From the NCBI RefSeq assembly GCF_030848805.1, contig NC_092358.1:15592469-15656468 (forward strand): a stretch of 64,000 nucleotides of DNA. The letters are read 5' to 3'. Numbering within the stretch: the first letter of the stretch is position 1; each line of letters begins with the position of its first letter. Below the pieces are notes generated by a model. That model had not been told where the DNA came from, made no database searches, and saw nothing but the letters and a program-made list of their open reading frames with translations. The stretch is from Temnothorax longispinosus. Its lineage: Eukaryota; Arthropoda; Insecta; Hymenoptera; Formicidae. Below, one piece after another: positions 10,497-21,159 of the stretch. A program made the translations under genes and the position numbers.

Positions 10497-11568
10497 TGAT
10501 CCTGTCTTCATCTTCGGTGACGTGATCTTCTCTGTCGTCATCTTCGGTGACGTGATCTTCTCTGTCGTCGTCTTGATCCTTGACGCTATCGTCGAAAATC
10601 GGAAATTCAATTTCGTTTGGTTTCTCTGCGACATCCTCTTCTTTTGGTTCAGACTCCTTTTGCGTTTGGCGTAACGCTTCCGGCATGGCAATGAATTCCA
10701 CATCTCTCGATATGTCTATCTTGCGTTCGTCCGGAATCCACACCCTGTAGGCTCTTGAATTTTCGGCGTATCCTAAGAAGATTTCTCTCTTAGAACGTGG
10801 CTGGAATTTTTCCTTGTTCGGCTCTCGATTCAGTGTGTATACAGGACAACCGAATTCTTGAAAATGTCCGACGTTCGGCGCATTTCCCGTCCAGTTTTCG
10901 TAAGGAGTCTTGCCGCCAAGGCTACTGGTCGGACAGCGATTGCGTATATAATTTGCCGTATTGATAGCCTCTCCCCAGAAAGACGGAGGTAGATTAGATT
11001 GGATCATGAGGCATCTAGCCATCTCCACGAGAGTCCGATTCTTCCTCTCTGCAATCCCATTCTGTTCCGGAGTATGCGTGACCGTCAACCTGCGCTCGAT
11101 CCCGTTTATCTTCAGAAAGTCGTTGAATTCTTGATTGACGAACTCTTTGCCGTTGTCTGTTTGCAGACACTTTATCTTGCGTCCGGTGTGGTTTACGACG
11201 AGTGCCTTGAAATGTTTGAATTCATTAAACACCTCGCTCTTACTCTTGATCATTTGCACCATACACCATCGTGAGTAGTCGTCGATAAAAGTTACGAAAT
11301 ACCTCGATTTCCCGATTGATTCGACTCTCATAGGTCCGCATACGTCCGAATGGACTAACTCCAAGAGCTCTGTTTGCCTCTCCGACTTCTTCGGGAAAGG
11401 AGCCCTTGTCATCTTCCCGCGGATGCAAATTTCGCACTTGAGATTGCGATCGGGATCAACGATATTCATTCCGCACACGGTTCCGTCACGATCACACGCC
11501 GAGAGATCTCTTGGGTTGAGATGACCCATCCTACGATGCCATATCTCCATAGATGCTTTAGTCGGCTA
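10497..11568 (-). pseudogene. Copia pol: integrase
   Basis: The frame starts in the HHCC zinc-binding region (HRRMGHLN, then CEICIRGKM). It continues through the DDE core: VHSDVCGPM, QTDNGKEF and a catalytic glutamate in NGIAERKNRTLVEMAR. It ends in the GKTPYENW / FLGYAENSRAYRVW C-terminal region and an acidic linker that includes an exact 30-bp tandem duplication (about 10518-10577). A premature TAG at 11566-11568 separates it from protease, and a frameshift near 10500 separates it from RT. Role: insertion of cDNA into the host genome. Confidence 0.92.
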
Positions 11569-11616
11569 TTTGTCGAGGTTAGTTACGGCTGCGACCCTGC
11601 AATCGTGTCTGTTTTC

Positions 11617-12293
11617 ATGCACGTAGTATATATAATCCGTTACTGCGAGTCGCTTCAAGTCTTGTAACACCGTCTCGGTCGATAACGCTTGCCGATTTTC
11701 CGTCGAAAATAATCTTGAAGCCTCTGTCGGTTATCTTACTTACCGACAGTAGATTTGTGCGTAAGTCAGGCACGTGTAGGGTATCATCGAGACGTAATTG
11801 CTTAGCTCTTCCTTTGACTTCCGTGCTGAGATGTACAGTCCCTTTTCCGGTAATCGTGGTCGATGAATTATTAGCGAGGTTTAATTTATCGGCTGCAATC
11901 TTCTCGAGATTCGCGAATTTACTCGGATCGCTACATAGATGAGCGGTACAGCCGCTATCCAAACACCACTTCTTCGCGTATACCCTTGCCTGAAGCGCTT
12001 CCTGTACATCCGGATCCTGACCATCGGTTGTCGGCACGCATGCGAACACGCATACATCGTCGGCGTCGGCCATTTTCGCCTTTTCAGGACTTTTCGAGGA
12101 CGCTTGACTATCTTCCGCGCGCGAGTTACATTCGGATGCTTTGTGCCCGACCTTTCCACAGCGATGGCACTTATACTTGAAAGGTTTCTTCTCGGATGCA
12201 GTGTTGCCCTTCCTCTCCTTCGGATTCCTGTTGCGTTTCTCGAAGCGCTTGGCGATCATGGCGCCTTGACCCGTAACGCGCGTGTCATTCTTT
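11617..12293 (-). pseudogene. Copia gag C-terminus (zinc knuckle) and protease
   Basis: The frame after the P-like insertion continues gag as DARKNDTRVTGQGAMI. It then has one CCHC knuckle (CHRCGKVGHKASEC) that binds RNA, and an aspartic protease with active site WCLDSGCTAHLC. The frame stops after NGLYILRA near 11615; the next frame continues the protein (VHENRHDCRV), so one base has been gained or lost there. The residues encoded before 12397 on the track side of 12302 belong to the P-like terminal repeat and not to Copia. Confidence 0.9.
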
Positions 12294-12491
12294 CGTGCAT
12301 CCAAGAAGACTAGAGACCAGGAGACCGAACTCCAGTGGTGGGGGTGAGTCAAAATGTGGTCCGGCGCTGTTCGCAGTATGGTCGCCGGCCAATTCATGAA
12401 CTACGCTACGTGCTGGATAAGTTCGAATCTTTACGTCGTTTGTTCTCTAGTCTTCTTGTTTGTTGCAAACCGTTTAAAACAAAGTGAAATC

Positions 12492-12931
12492 ATGTCTAAA
12501 GTGTGTTGCATTGTGAATTGTGAGAGTAAATGTCCCAATTTGGATTCGAATAAAAGGACGCTATTTGGATTTCCGAAGGTAAGTGTATTTGATTGAAATA
12601 AAAATGAATAACAATCATTTTCTCAAGAACATACAATCAGTTTGATTTTTTCACTTTTCAGGATTCTCATGAAAATCAAATCTGGATAGATAAGATTTCT
12701 CCGTTTTTGAGTAAGGGAAACGCTACTCGAAAATATTTACGTATTTGCGATAAACATTTCAAGGACAACGATGTTGAGCGGACTTTTCGAACTGTCTTGA
12801 AAGATGGAACAATAAACGAAATACCACGTGAAAAATTTAAATTGAATCAAGGTAGTGTACCATGTATTTTCGATGTACATCAAGATAATTTTGAAGAAGA
12901 GTCCATGGATGCAGGAGGCGAAAGTTTATGT
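12492..12931 (+). pseudogene. THAP DNA-binding domain of P-like transposase (two exons)
   Basis: Exon 1 (12492-12578, 29 codons) starts MSKVCCIVNCESKC and ends LFGFPK before a GTAAGT donor. Exon 2 starts at 12662 after TTTTCAG and runs to a GTAAGT donor at 12932. Together they give the THAP C2CH zinc finger: paired cysteines near the N-terminus, the LFGFPK loop, the invariant Trp (NQIWIDKI) and the CDKHF pair, ending in the AVPCIFD-like VPCIFD motif. In P elements this domain binds internal sites near the ends. The region that should follow (leucine zipper, GTP-binding and RNase H-like domains) is absent, so the protein is at most a DNA-binding fragment, possibly a repressor like KP-type P derivatives. 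Confidence 0.85.
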
Positions 12932-12959
12932 GTAAGTTGAAAATCGTTATAAATTATGC

Positions 12960-13154
12960 TTTGAAAATATATTCCCGTTCATTGGATGTCAAGAACATAA
13001 GGGAGCGTTGACAAAACGGGTGATTCATTATTATACATTAAGCAGAGCACATATTCTCAGTAAAACTTACAATAAAATATATGATGAGAAGAAAGTGGAG
13101 ATGCAAAAACATCGAAAACAATCGAAACTTGGTGGAAAATCTGCAAAAAAATAA
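12960..13154 (+). pseudogene. C-terminal tail of P-like transposase
   Basis: A 65-codon open stretch reads FENIFPFIGCQEHKGALTK..., then a Tyr/Arg-rich helix-like segment, and ends in a Lys-rich tail (GGKSAKK) at TAA 13152-13154. C-x2-H followed by a long basic helix is what I expect at the C-terminus of P/THAP9-type transposases; this is judged by eye. It lies 28 bp beyond the donor of THAP exon 2 without a good acceptor, consistent with an internal deletion of the central transposase and its introns. Confidence 0.5.
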
Positions 13155-13295
13155 AAACAAGTGTTCGATAAAAAAAGACTGAATAAAAGTTATGTTATTA
13201 AAGTTATAATATATATTTAAAGTTATGTAAAAATATAAGGAGATAAATATAAAGGAAAAACCATAATTTTATTTAAAAAAAATTACATTGCATTT

Positions 13296-13506
13296 TACAC
13301 ATCCAATATCAATAAACATTTTTATGTACAATTTAGCTGTTCCGAGGAAGCTATTATCAATTTCATTACAAAAATTTATATGCTTTGAAAAACCAAGAGT
13401 TACACATCCAATATCAATAAACATTTTTATGTACAATTTAGCTGTTCCGAGGAAGCTATTATCAATTTCATTACAAAAATTTATATGCTTTGAAAAACCA
13501 AGAGTT
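13296..13506. repeat. two tandem copies of a 105-bp unit
   Basis: Copies 13296-13400 and 13401-13505 are essentially identical (each with TACACATCCAATATCAATAA and TTCCGAGGAAGCTATTATCA). Identity suggests a recent duplication. The stop codon of the convergent minus-strand gene falls in copy 2, so copy 1 may be duplicated 3' sequence. Confidence 0.9.
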
Positions 13507-14080
13507 TATCAATACAATTCAAACTTTCAACAATATCTCTCACTGATTCTGGCTCAGGTATTAGCCACTTTATATGGTTTTGTTTAAAATATATCTCTCC
13601 GTTCATGTTCGAATCAATGATCATATTTAATTTTATAGTATAATCATTCTCTGCTTTAGCAAATATTATGCGGTGATCTTGCACAACAAATCCCCAACTT
13701 TCATGTGGCAACTGAATGAGTTTTGCATTCTTTCGTAGATATTGAAATAGATAATTTTTGCATGTCTTTGCAATCCTGTAGTCGCCGTGTATTTCGCAAC
13801 CTGCTTTTACGAATCTTTCCTCAATTTCTTCTCGATATTCGCCCATGGTTGCATCAATTACTTTTCCAGACTCAGTGCCCTATGCAAAAAAATTCAATTG
13901 ATTATATTTCACAACACAGAATATCGTATTTTTTTTATCACTTTGTTTTATCCAAAAAAAGTTTCCTATGTGAACTTCGTCGTTCCTAAGTATCATATAT
14001 TATTTATTAAAACTTACGACATCAAAATTAAATTCAGTGTTTACATCTGCCAAGATGCCAAGCTGATGTTCTTGGTTATG
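13481..14080 (-). CDS. unknown spliced gene fragment in P-like element, convergent to THAP gene
   Basis: The main exon runs 13879-13481. It is preceded by TTTTTTTGCATAG (acceptor) and holds 11 codons (GTESGKVIDAT) before an ATG at 13846, then 120 codons (MGEYREEIEERF ... LLVFQSI). A coding-like exon with donor GTCGTAAGT ends at 14018 in matching phase (WCKSFVQHNQEH ... NTEFNFDV). Its 5' limit is unclear; a stop lies upstream in the frame and no ATG was found there, so 14080 is approximate. Composition is protein-like (mixed charged and aromatic), with no recognised domain, signal or membrane segment. It could be captured host sequence or a second protein of this element family. Confidence 0.4.
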
Positions 14081-14247
14081 TTGCACGAAGCTCTTGCACC
14101 ATCTTGCACCGGAAATCCAGCACGCCGTAGTTCATGAATTGGCCGGCGACCATACTGCGAACAGCGCCGGACCACATTTTGACTCACCCCCACCACTGAA
14201 ATTTTAAGGAGTTCGGTCTCCTGGTCTCTAGTCTTCTTGCGTGCATC

Positions 14248-14769
14248 GTGTTCTTCCACGATTTTTACTCGTAGTACTTCCGGCGTCGGTAACTCGTCGC
14301 GTGACTCTATCGCGCACCGAAAATTTTCGAAACACGGCGGAAGGCTATACAAAAGCATCACAGTCAATAAGTCCGGATTTATGTCCACTTCCATGTCACT
14401 GAGTTTGTCCACAGTATCGAAAAACTTACGTAAATATTCGCGCACGTCTTCATCGTCTTCCATTCGCTGCAGCGTTAACTGTTTCAACAGGGTGGCCTTT
14501 CTCGCGGGGCCTCTTGATTGATAAATCGATGAGAGTTTGTTCCACACTTCTCTCGCCGTATTACAGCCCTTCACCTGTTTCAATTCAGTTGGGCTTCTCT
14601 TTACTTCCGCTGCAGAAGCTGCGTTTCCTGCGATGAGTTCGGGTTTTACGTCATCTCCGTTCACGTAATTCCATGCGTCGTTTTTTACGAGAAGAGCTTC
14701 CATCTGGATCTTCCACGTGTCGAAGTTTTCTTTATTCAGAAGTTCGATCCTTACAGACGACGACGCCAT
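14248..14769 (-). pseudogene. Copia gag N-terminal part
   Basis: The start is at 14769 (MASSSVRIELLNKENFDTWK), the usual Copia gag opening (retrotran_gag / UBN2 type). The body carries W-x-Y and L-x-S-I-Y-Q motifs (REVWNKLSSIYQSRGPARK) and the capsid-like helix LLTVMLLYSLPPCFENF. The authentic frame ends at the P-like insertion after VEEHDAR. The next frame residues that read through 14239-14041 come from the transposon terminal repeat. The protein would form the virus-like particle. No lesion other than the insertion is visible here. Confidence 0.92.
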
Positions 14770-14836
14770 GTTTTCTTCCTCGTGTATCGATCACGTATCA
14801 CTCGCGATAATTAATATACTTTCAACGGCTATACGC

Positions 14837-14850
14837 CTGGGCCCATAACC
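14837..14850 (-). promoter_or_regulatory. Copia primer-binding site, initiator Met tRNA internal type
   Basis: Directly inside the 5' LTR the minus strand reads GGTTATGGGCCCAG. This is complementary to CTGGGCCCATAACC in the anticodon arm of eukaryotic initiator Met tRNA. Copia-type elements prime from a tRNA-iMet half-molecule rather than its 3' end, so site and family agree. Confidence 0.88.
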
Positions 14851-15103
14851 TGTTTCGGGAAATGGGAAGGCCGTCGAGTGGTAAGCGAGTGATGACTCGG
14901 TGGTAATGATAACACTACTTATATTTCGTTAGAATACAGAGAGCTAACCGGACAACGTATCGTGAACACGGACTTGGACAGACAGACCACAGACTCGAGA
15001 AAGAACATTAAGTCAGACATTAGATAGATAGGCAACTCTATGGGATAATGGTTCTCCAGATGTCGCGCTGTGAATCGCCACCAATCCGGATTCAGCTCGA
15101 ACA
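14851..15103 (-). repeat. Copia 5' LTR
   Basis: Direct repeat of 3014-3266 with one visible substitution. It contains the leftward promoter region by position and is flanked by ATTTC at 15104-15108. Confidence 0.95.
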
Positions 15104-15301
15104 ATTTCAATAATAATCTGTGAACATTGCAATGAACATGAAATATTCAGAATATTAATAGAATATTTTTTACATATTAGTAGAATATTTTTAAAATAAT
15201 CTATAAACATTTTAGGAAAAATATTAAAAACATTCTAATTATTCTAGGAATATTTAAAGAATATTTTGGAACATTATATAAATATTCTGGAAAACATTAT
15301 A

Positions 15302-15350
<49 letters not shown>

Positions 15351-16082
15351 AAAACTTTTTAGAAGTTTTTCTGCAATATTTATATATGTAGAATATTTCG
15401 TGATTTTCTTGAAGTATCTACAATATGTTATGCATATTTCAAGCATTTACCCGACATTGAGAAATATTATATCATATATCCAATTCAAAATTTTATTACT
15501 CTTTTTAAACTGAATTTGTTTCTTAAGATGATTTTTGAAAAATTATGTATTTGCGCTGGTTATGACATATGTAGACTATATATAACGCTTACATCAAATT
15601 AAGAAGTAGTCTACCACGTAAGGCAGTTGGCTCACGATGCAGAGGTTCCGAGGTCCCGAGTTCGAATCCCACGAAGGTAAGTGTGTTTTTCATATACGAG
15701 AAAATATTTATAATTATAGACTGCATCTTAAGAAACAAATTTAGTTAAAAAATAGTAATAAAATTTCGAAATAAATAATTTTTTTTATGTCGGGTAAATA
15801 TTAAATGTATACAGAATATGCGATATCCCATTTTTAATATGTTCCTAAAATAATCTATAAATGTTCTATAAATATATTTTGCATATATAAAAAAATTATG
15901 GATTATGGGGAAATATTTATAAAACATTTGTAGATTATTCGAGAATATTTACAGAAATTTCTAAGGACATTCAAAGCGGGACATTACACGTTCTTTGCAC
16001 ATTTATAGATCATTCATAGAAAATTCATGAATATTCTAAAGAATATTTATAGAACATTCATGAAATATTTCATGCTATATGG
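15104..16082. repeat. right part of AATATT-rich repeat element
   Basis: This continues the element begun at 2693. It has AATATTCTATA-type units, a (TA)n tract (about 15306-15348), and an inner pair of inverted arms (about 15440-15540 and 15715-15800, sharing ACCCGACAT and GAATTTGTTTCTTAAGATG-like sequence). The tRNA-like segment at 15607 sits between those arms. It ends near 16082 with ATGAAATATTTCATGCTATA, inverse to the left end. Without the Copia the element would be about 1.3 kb. No gene. Confidence 0.55.
15607..15680 (+). repeat. tRNA-like remnant (SINE head or pseudo-tRNA)
   Basis: AAGGCAGTTGGCTCACGATG resembles a pol III A box and GAGTTCGAATCCC a B box (GGTTCGANTCC core), at tRNA-like spacing. 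The acceptor stem does not pair, so it is not a working tRNA. A related tail, GTTCGAA followed by AAGGTAA, occurs at 30340-30367. Confidence 0.45.
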
Positions 16083-16810
16083 GTGGTATAAACGGTGATT
16101 TAATGTACACTATAGCCTAATTTCTACTTGCACTTATTTGAAGCAAACTATTTAAGGAAATGCCAGTATCTTATGTTTGCAAACGTTAAGTTCATTAGTG
16201 AAAGCTTTTTTTTTTATAAAAAAAAGAAAATTAATAAAAATATATCTAACAATAAGTACTATTTTTACAGTACAAGATATTAACACATTGTTAGAGCATA
16301 TTAACTGATGAGTTAATAATCGAAAAAAATCATTTCTATCTTTGATTTCTGGTAAAGTATAAGCTTATAGTTTCAATTTATATAGTCTAAAATTCAAGTG
16401 ACATTCAATGCGCGGCAACATATACATATAATATTGTAGTTGCTTATATTAGATATATCCATATTCACCTGTGCTCGATTGATTATATACCTATATGTAT
16501 ACAAAGTGAGCCGAGAAGGAGAGAAAGATTCTTTCCAAAAAAGATTTTTTCCAATATAGCGAGACAGTATAGATCAACAAGAGCATTTTTTATATAATAA
16601 TCTAATTTATAATTTTTATATGCTACAAAGACTTTAAAATTTACTTCTTTCTCAAAATAATCTCACGTCTTTAATCATTGCTGCAAATATAGCTGTTTTC
16701 CAACAACTGTTCGCAATTTTTTGAGGATCTCAAATAATTTTATCTGTTATTATTAATGCATATTAACGCAGGAATTCTAAACGTTTTTTTTTATTTTTCT
16801 TATGTTCATT

Positions 16811-16938
16811 TGTACCAATGTAGATTAAGTTTAATCGCGGTTTAACTTACTTTTTATCTTTTTCTAGTTTTTAAAATTAGAGAAGGATAAAATTATAGAA
16901 AGTTAAACCAAGATCAAAGTTAATCTGCATTGGTAAAA
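16811..16938. repeat. palindromic MITE-like hairpin
   Basis: TACCAATGTAGATTAAGTTT pairs with the right arm AAAGTTAATCTGCATTGGTA; the arms continue through GGTTTAAC / GTTAAACC. There is no coding content. The surrounding stretch 16083-17950 is otherwise AT-rich and carries no gene that I can support, apart from the possible exon at 17170. Confidence 0.65.
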
Positions 16939-17169
16939 ACAGATATTAGAGGCAACAAATTATTTTCTTTCAGTATTGCTCTTATGATCTATAATGACAT
17001 ATATAAAATAAGAATAGAGAAAAACTTTAATTGCAATTTTTGTCGCGCAACTAATTGCCGTAAGTAGAATTTAATGTAAGAAATGCACATAAATACAAAA
17101 AATTTTGTTTTGTTCCGTTATTTTATGTATTATACTAGGCTCGTGTTGTGCGTATTGCTTACAACTTAC

Positions 17170-17202
17170 AAGTAAACATGCGATGAATACGAGAGTCTTC
17201 AT
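17170..17202 (-). other. possible orphan first exon encoding a signal peptide
   Basis: The minus strand reads ATG then 10 codons (MKTLVFIACLL) followed by a GTAAGT donor. This is how small secreted-protein genes of insects often begin. Upstream on the minus strand lies GCATAAATACCC, a TATA-like box about 80 nt before the ATG. I could not find following exons toward 15.1-17.1 kb. It may be a relic, a gene broken by the AATATT/Copia insertion, or chance. Confidence 0.25.
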
Positions 17203-17948
17203 TCTGTTCTTCAAAGTATTTTGAGGCACACTAATTCTGAAGTGTTTTTTCTCGCATTATGAGGCTTCTCAATATCCTAACTGGGTATTTATGCTTCAAA
17301 TATAGCTGATGACGTAATAGCATGTTTGTACATGCTGTATACATTTTTGGGATCACCTATAATGATCTAACTAATTTACATTACATCTGGAATAATAGTC
17401 TGATCTGTTTAGTTTTTAATTACATAAGTAATTTGATAATAACAATAAAGAAAATGAGATTTAGCGTAGAAAAATATGATTAATGTTTATTTCTTTAATA
17501 AAGATGTAGAAAGAAATCAACCAACAAATACATTAAAAGTTACATGTATTGTTCTTGTAGGTAGATATTAAATATGTAATAAATAATGAATAATAACTCA
17601 CACATTATACAAATATATACAAAAAATAACAAAAAATAAAAATATAAAATAGAAATAGACAACAAAGAATATAAAACGTAAAAAATAAAAAATAAAGAAA
17701 TCAATATTTTACATATATATTCGGAGAAAAATTAAGAGTTAAGAAAAAATAATGAAAAATATAAAAAAGTAAGAAAAATGATAAATAGTAAATCTTTAAC
17801 CTTATTTCAATGTTCCAACGAAAACCGTAAAATTGCATCAAAAACTTCAATTTAAAATATATTACAAACAAATTGATAAAAATACATATTATATCTACGT
17901 AGATATTTTTAATTATAATTCTTAATAATTATTTAATATTAGAAATAT

Positions 17949-18218
17949 TAACCTTTCGCTTGTAACGTCTTTTTCGGCACCTGTAACTGGTAACGTCGGG
18001 TCACTCTTTTCCGACGCCTAAAGAATACTTTAAAGTGTTCTAAAAAAATCTGAAAAAATTCATGTTACCTTATTAACTATCCTACTTTAAGGATCAATCA
18101 CTATATTGCCGATTTTTTTATTTGTTTAAACAATATCCCCCCCTCTTCCCTTCGAGCTACAGGGGACAGTCACTTTCGCCAGGGCATGAGTAACCCGACG
18201 TTACCAGTTAAGGGTTAA
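17949..18218. mobile_element. MITE-like element, about 270 bp
   Basis: The left end has TTAACCTTTCG and then AACTGGTAACGTCGGGTCAC. The right end carries the inverse, GTAACCCGACGTTACCAGTT, then AAGGGTTAAG. The arms share AACTGGTAACGTCGGGT exactly. It has no frame and no certain target duplication. The next stretch, 18219-19242, contains short open frames only; see rejected items. Confidence 0.55.
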
Positions 18219-19242
18219 GAGCGATAAAATACATCTATTGGCAATATGAATTTTAATCTTCTTTCATAACATTGTTGTTTTTCTAAATTTGCGTCAGAGA
18301 CTGCTCGGAATGAAGTTTGCCCTCCTAATTGATCTTACAATTAGTGCTATTTTTACTTCGATTACTTGCGAAACAGCTAGTTTTCTCGTTATTATGCATC
18401 TTGATCTCAACAATGTAGATTTCCACAATTTGAACAAGATAGCGAGATCCGTGCGAAAATGCAGCGTTTATTCATTTACGTAATGTTTGAAGTCGATGTA
18501 ATAGGAAATTAATAAATCATCCACAAACGCGAGATGGTATTTTATTTCTTCTTAGAAACTGCAACGCCGTGCGTTACACGTGAACATATTTTTAATCTTG
18601 CATTATTAATCGGCATAATTAACGATAACTTTAAAACTTCTTCTGGAAAAGAAGAACATAGATTGTTGAAATTGTTTGTGCGTGAGATTCTAAATACACA
18701 GGTGGAAATGTTCTAGTACATCAGATTTTAAGAATAAATAAGATTGACATCTCTAAAAATACAATTTTGATTTGTATAATAGCTGATAATGCTATTCGCG
18801 ATATGCCGAAGATGTCGACAAGAGTTTAAAGTTTAAATTAAATCTTGGGTATTACATACACTTTAAAACAAAAATATTGAATATTAATGTCTTTCGCAGG
18901 TATTATCGAATCTTAAGCGCACTTTGTTTTTAAATATAAATGCATGTACACATATAACAGAAAGAAATAAGGTTGCTCTATCTAGGCTTATAGCAAAGCC
19001 ATTGTATATAGTAAAAATGTCAAAAAGTATTTTAATTTCATGTTTTAAATCCAAATTTGATATTTGTCTTTCTATGTTAAACTATATAATTTCGCGGCTT
19101 TTGCTTTCCTGCTCGAATAAAGCAATTGTTCTAGTACAATTGTTTACTGTATATTCCCAAAAAATGAATCAAATCATGCCAAAGGTTATTTGATAATGCC
19201 TGTTAAAAAATTCAACATCTTCATTTTAAAGCATATATTATA

Positions 19243-20100
19243 GGGTAACTCCGGTATTTACGCCGCGCGAGGATTTACGCCACAGAAATAAGAAAAAATA
19301 GAACAATCACTCTGTTATGTGCTTTTATGCCATATATTAGTATTGTGTTGTAATTTCAGTACTTTACTGTTAATATTAACAAAACAGTCGTGAGTTGAAT
19401 CGATTTTTCAATGCAGTAAGTAGCGCGATCATACTAAATATTACGACTACGTAAAATGATTACTGTAGGGGATTGTAAAAGATCTAATGGTTATCTCATA
19501 AGTGTAGAGGGATAGTAAATAATGGAATACAGCAAAATACAAGTGCATAGCTCTTGTATTCTTTGTTTAGCTTGATACCTTGTATATCCCTCCTGTTCAG
19601 AATATACGGCATTTTTAACATGTGGGATTTATGCCATAGTGCAGACACTCTGTAAAACTCGAAATCTTCTATGTGTTCTTTTTCGGATCGTATAACAGTA
19701 GCCTTTAATACATCTATCATTCTTTTATTTTTTTTTAATCTTTCAGTTTCACAATTTGTTTATCATTCTTACATTTTAATAAACTTTTTACACACATTTT
19801 ATAACTTATTATGACATTTTATTGCTTTATTTATAAATATTATTTGTAATTTTTTATAAGGCGTATATTGCACCCATGAATGTCATATATCTCACCCGTA
19901 TGGGATATAGGGCAAAAATGTAAGGGTTTCTAAAAGTTTTTTTTGTTAAATACAAGGAATAAATAATTCATATTTCTAATTTTTTTATAGTGTAAATAAT
20001 ACAAAGTTTTTATTGGTATAATTCATTTGCCTTAAACATAGTAAATAGTACTCGATAAATTAAGTTTTCCTTAGGTGCAGCGTATATACCATAGTTACTC
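19243..20100. mobile_element. TA-flanked non-autonomous element, GGGTAACTCC type
   Basis: The ends are GGGTAACTCCGGTATTTACG and the inverse of GAGTAACTATGGTATATACG, with TA on both sides (19241-19242 and 20101-20102). The left end repeats ATTTACGCC twice within 30 bp (GCCGCGCGAGGATTTACGCC). The interior has one 74-codon minus-strand frame (19496-19720) without recognised features. TA flanks suggest Tc1/mariner-type mobilisation. Confidence 0.6.
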
Positions 20101-20495
20101 TATAATCTCTTTTCGAAGTTTCTAGCATATCAGATTTATTAGCTTATCACAAATTTTTAAAAATGCCAAAAAATGCACTTTTTTAAAGAGGTTCAATATT
20201 TTTCTCTAAAAACTGACGTGATAGAACATCTTCACTTATGGATTCAGATTAAACATACAAAAATGTTTAATAAACTATTCTTTTGCTTTCTCGTAGAGGA
20301 AGCTTTGTTTTTGTGAATTTCGTATATGAACCTTTAATTGTGTTTAAGTTGGGTTTAGTCAACCAAATTTTAAAAAATTATATATGAAATAGGGGTAGAA
20401 GAAACCAACGAAGAGATTGGTTTTTGAGTTTTTTCTGCCAATGTGTTCAGATTGTTGGAAAACGTCGAAATACCGCCTAAAAAAAAATGTCCGTA

Positions 20496-20519
20496 TGTGT
20501 GTGTGTGTGTGTGTGTGTG
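20496..20519 (+). repeat. (GT)n microsatellite
   Basis: A short GT run within the 1.6-kb repeat; the equivalent CA run in copy 2 lies at about 46615-46628. Confidence 0.9.
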
Positions 20520-21159
20520 CACATTTGATGTTGTGGTTGCTCTAACTTCCGCAAATATTGAGATATCGGGCTGTTTTTTTTTTTAATCGATAGAATATCA
20601 TTCAAGGAAAGTTGGTATTGAATTTGGCGATGATCGGTAAAGGGGTTCTTTTTTAAAAAAATTTTGAATTTTTTTAGAAATGTCCGTGGTTGCTCTAACT
20701 TCCGCAAATTTGGAGATATCAATCTATTTCTAATTTTATTATATTTTTTAGTCTTTTTTACCCCTATTTTATATATAATTTTTTAAGATTTGGTTGATTA
20801 GACCCACCTTTATACGCGGTCAAAGGTCCATAATTTTGATCGCATATAAAGCTAAGTCTAATCAACCGAATTTAAAAGAATTATATATGTAATAGGGGTA
20901 GAGAAAAGACTGAAGTAAAAATTGTTTTTTGAGTTTTCGATGTCATTGGTTGATTAGACCAGCTTTATATGCGATCAAAGGTCCATAATTTTGATCGTAT
21001 ATAAAGCTAAATCTAATCAACCGAATTTAAAAAAATTATATATAAAATAGGGGTAGGAAAGATTAAAGTAAAAATTGTTTTTGGAGTTTTCAATGCCATG
21101 TATTGCTTATGTTCGAAAACGTCGAATTTTTGAGGATTGGCTATCCATCAAATAACTTA

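Larger units (their letters stand above)
12302..14239. mobile_element. P-like (THAP) DNA transposon, 1938 bp, inside Copia gag
   Basis: The element is flanked by the 8-bp duplication CGTGCATC (12294-12301 and 14240-14247), the size made by P elements. Terminal inverted repeats exceed 100 bp: both begin CAAGAAGACTAGAGACCAGG and continue through GTGGTGGGGGTGAGTC and GCCGGCCAATTCATGAACTA. They are interrupted by an 11-base indel between the two ends. Joining the flanks through one duplication restores the gag frame (HDARKND). Inside are a THAP-domain gene on the plus strand, a remnant of a transposase C-terminus, a 105-bp tandem repeat and a convergent minus-strand gene fragment. The catalytic centre of transposase is missing, so it is non-autonomous. 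Confidence 0.9.
3014..15103 (-). mobile_element. complete Copia LTR retrotransposon carrying two nested insertions
   Basis: Two direct 253-bp LTRs (3014-3266 and 14851-15103) bound the element, flanked by the 5-bp target duplication ATTTC (3009-3013 and 15104-15108). The LTRs read TG...CA on the minus strand and differ at one position that I can see (t at 3059, c at the equivalent right-LTR site). Transcription is leftward, in the order gag, protease, integrase, reverse transcriptase, RNase H, which is the Copia order. Frameshifts, a premature stop and insertions at 4183-9622 and 12302-14239 make it non-autonomous. Without the insertions the element would be about 4.7 kb, a usual Copia length. 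Confidence 0.95.

Noticed and set aside
11939..12313. Plus-strand frames opposite Copia gag and protease
   Set aside because: They are shadows of the minus-strand retrotransposon genes, with no domain and no start context.
18289..19193. Possible odorant or gustatory receptor exons (18289-18483, 18534-18716, 18924-19193)
   Set aside because: The hydrophobic segments are suggestive, but there are no convincing splice sites, no conserved receptor motif and frequent stops between pieces. Not supported.
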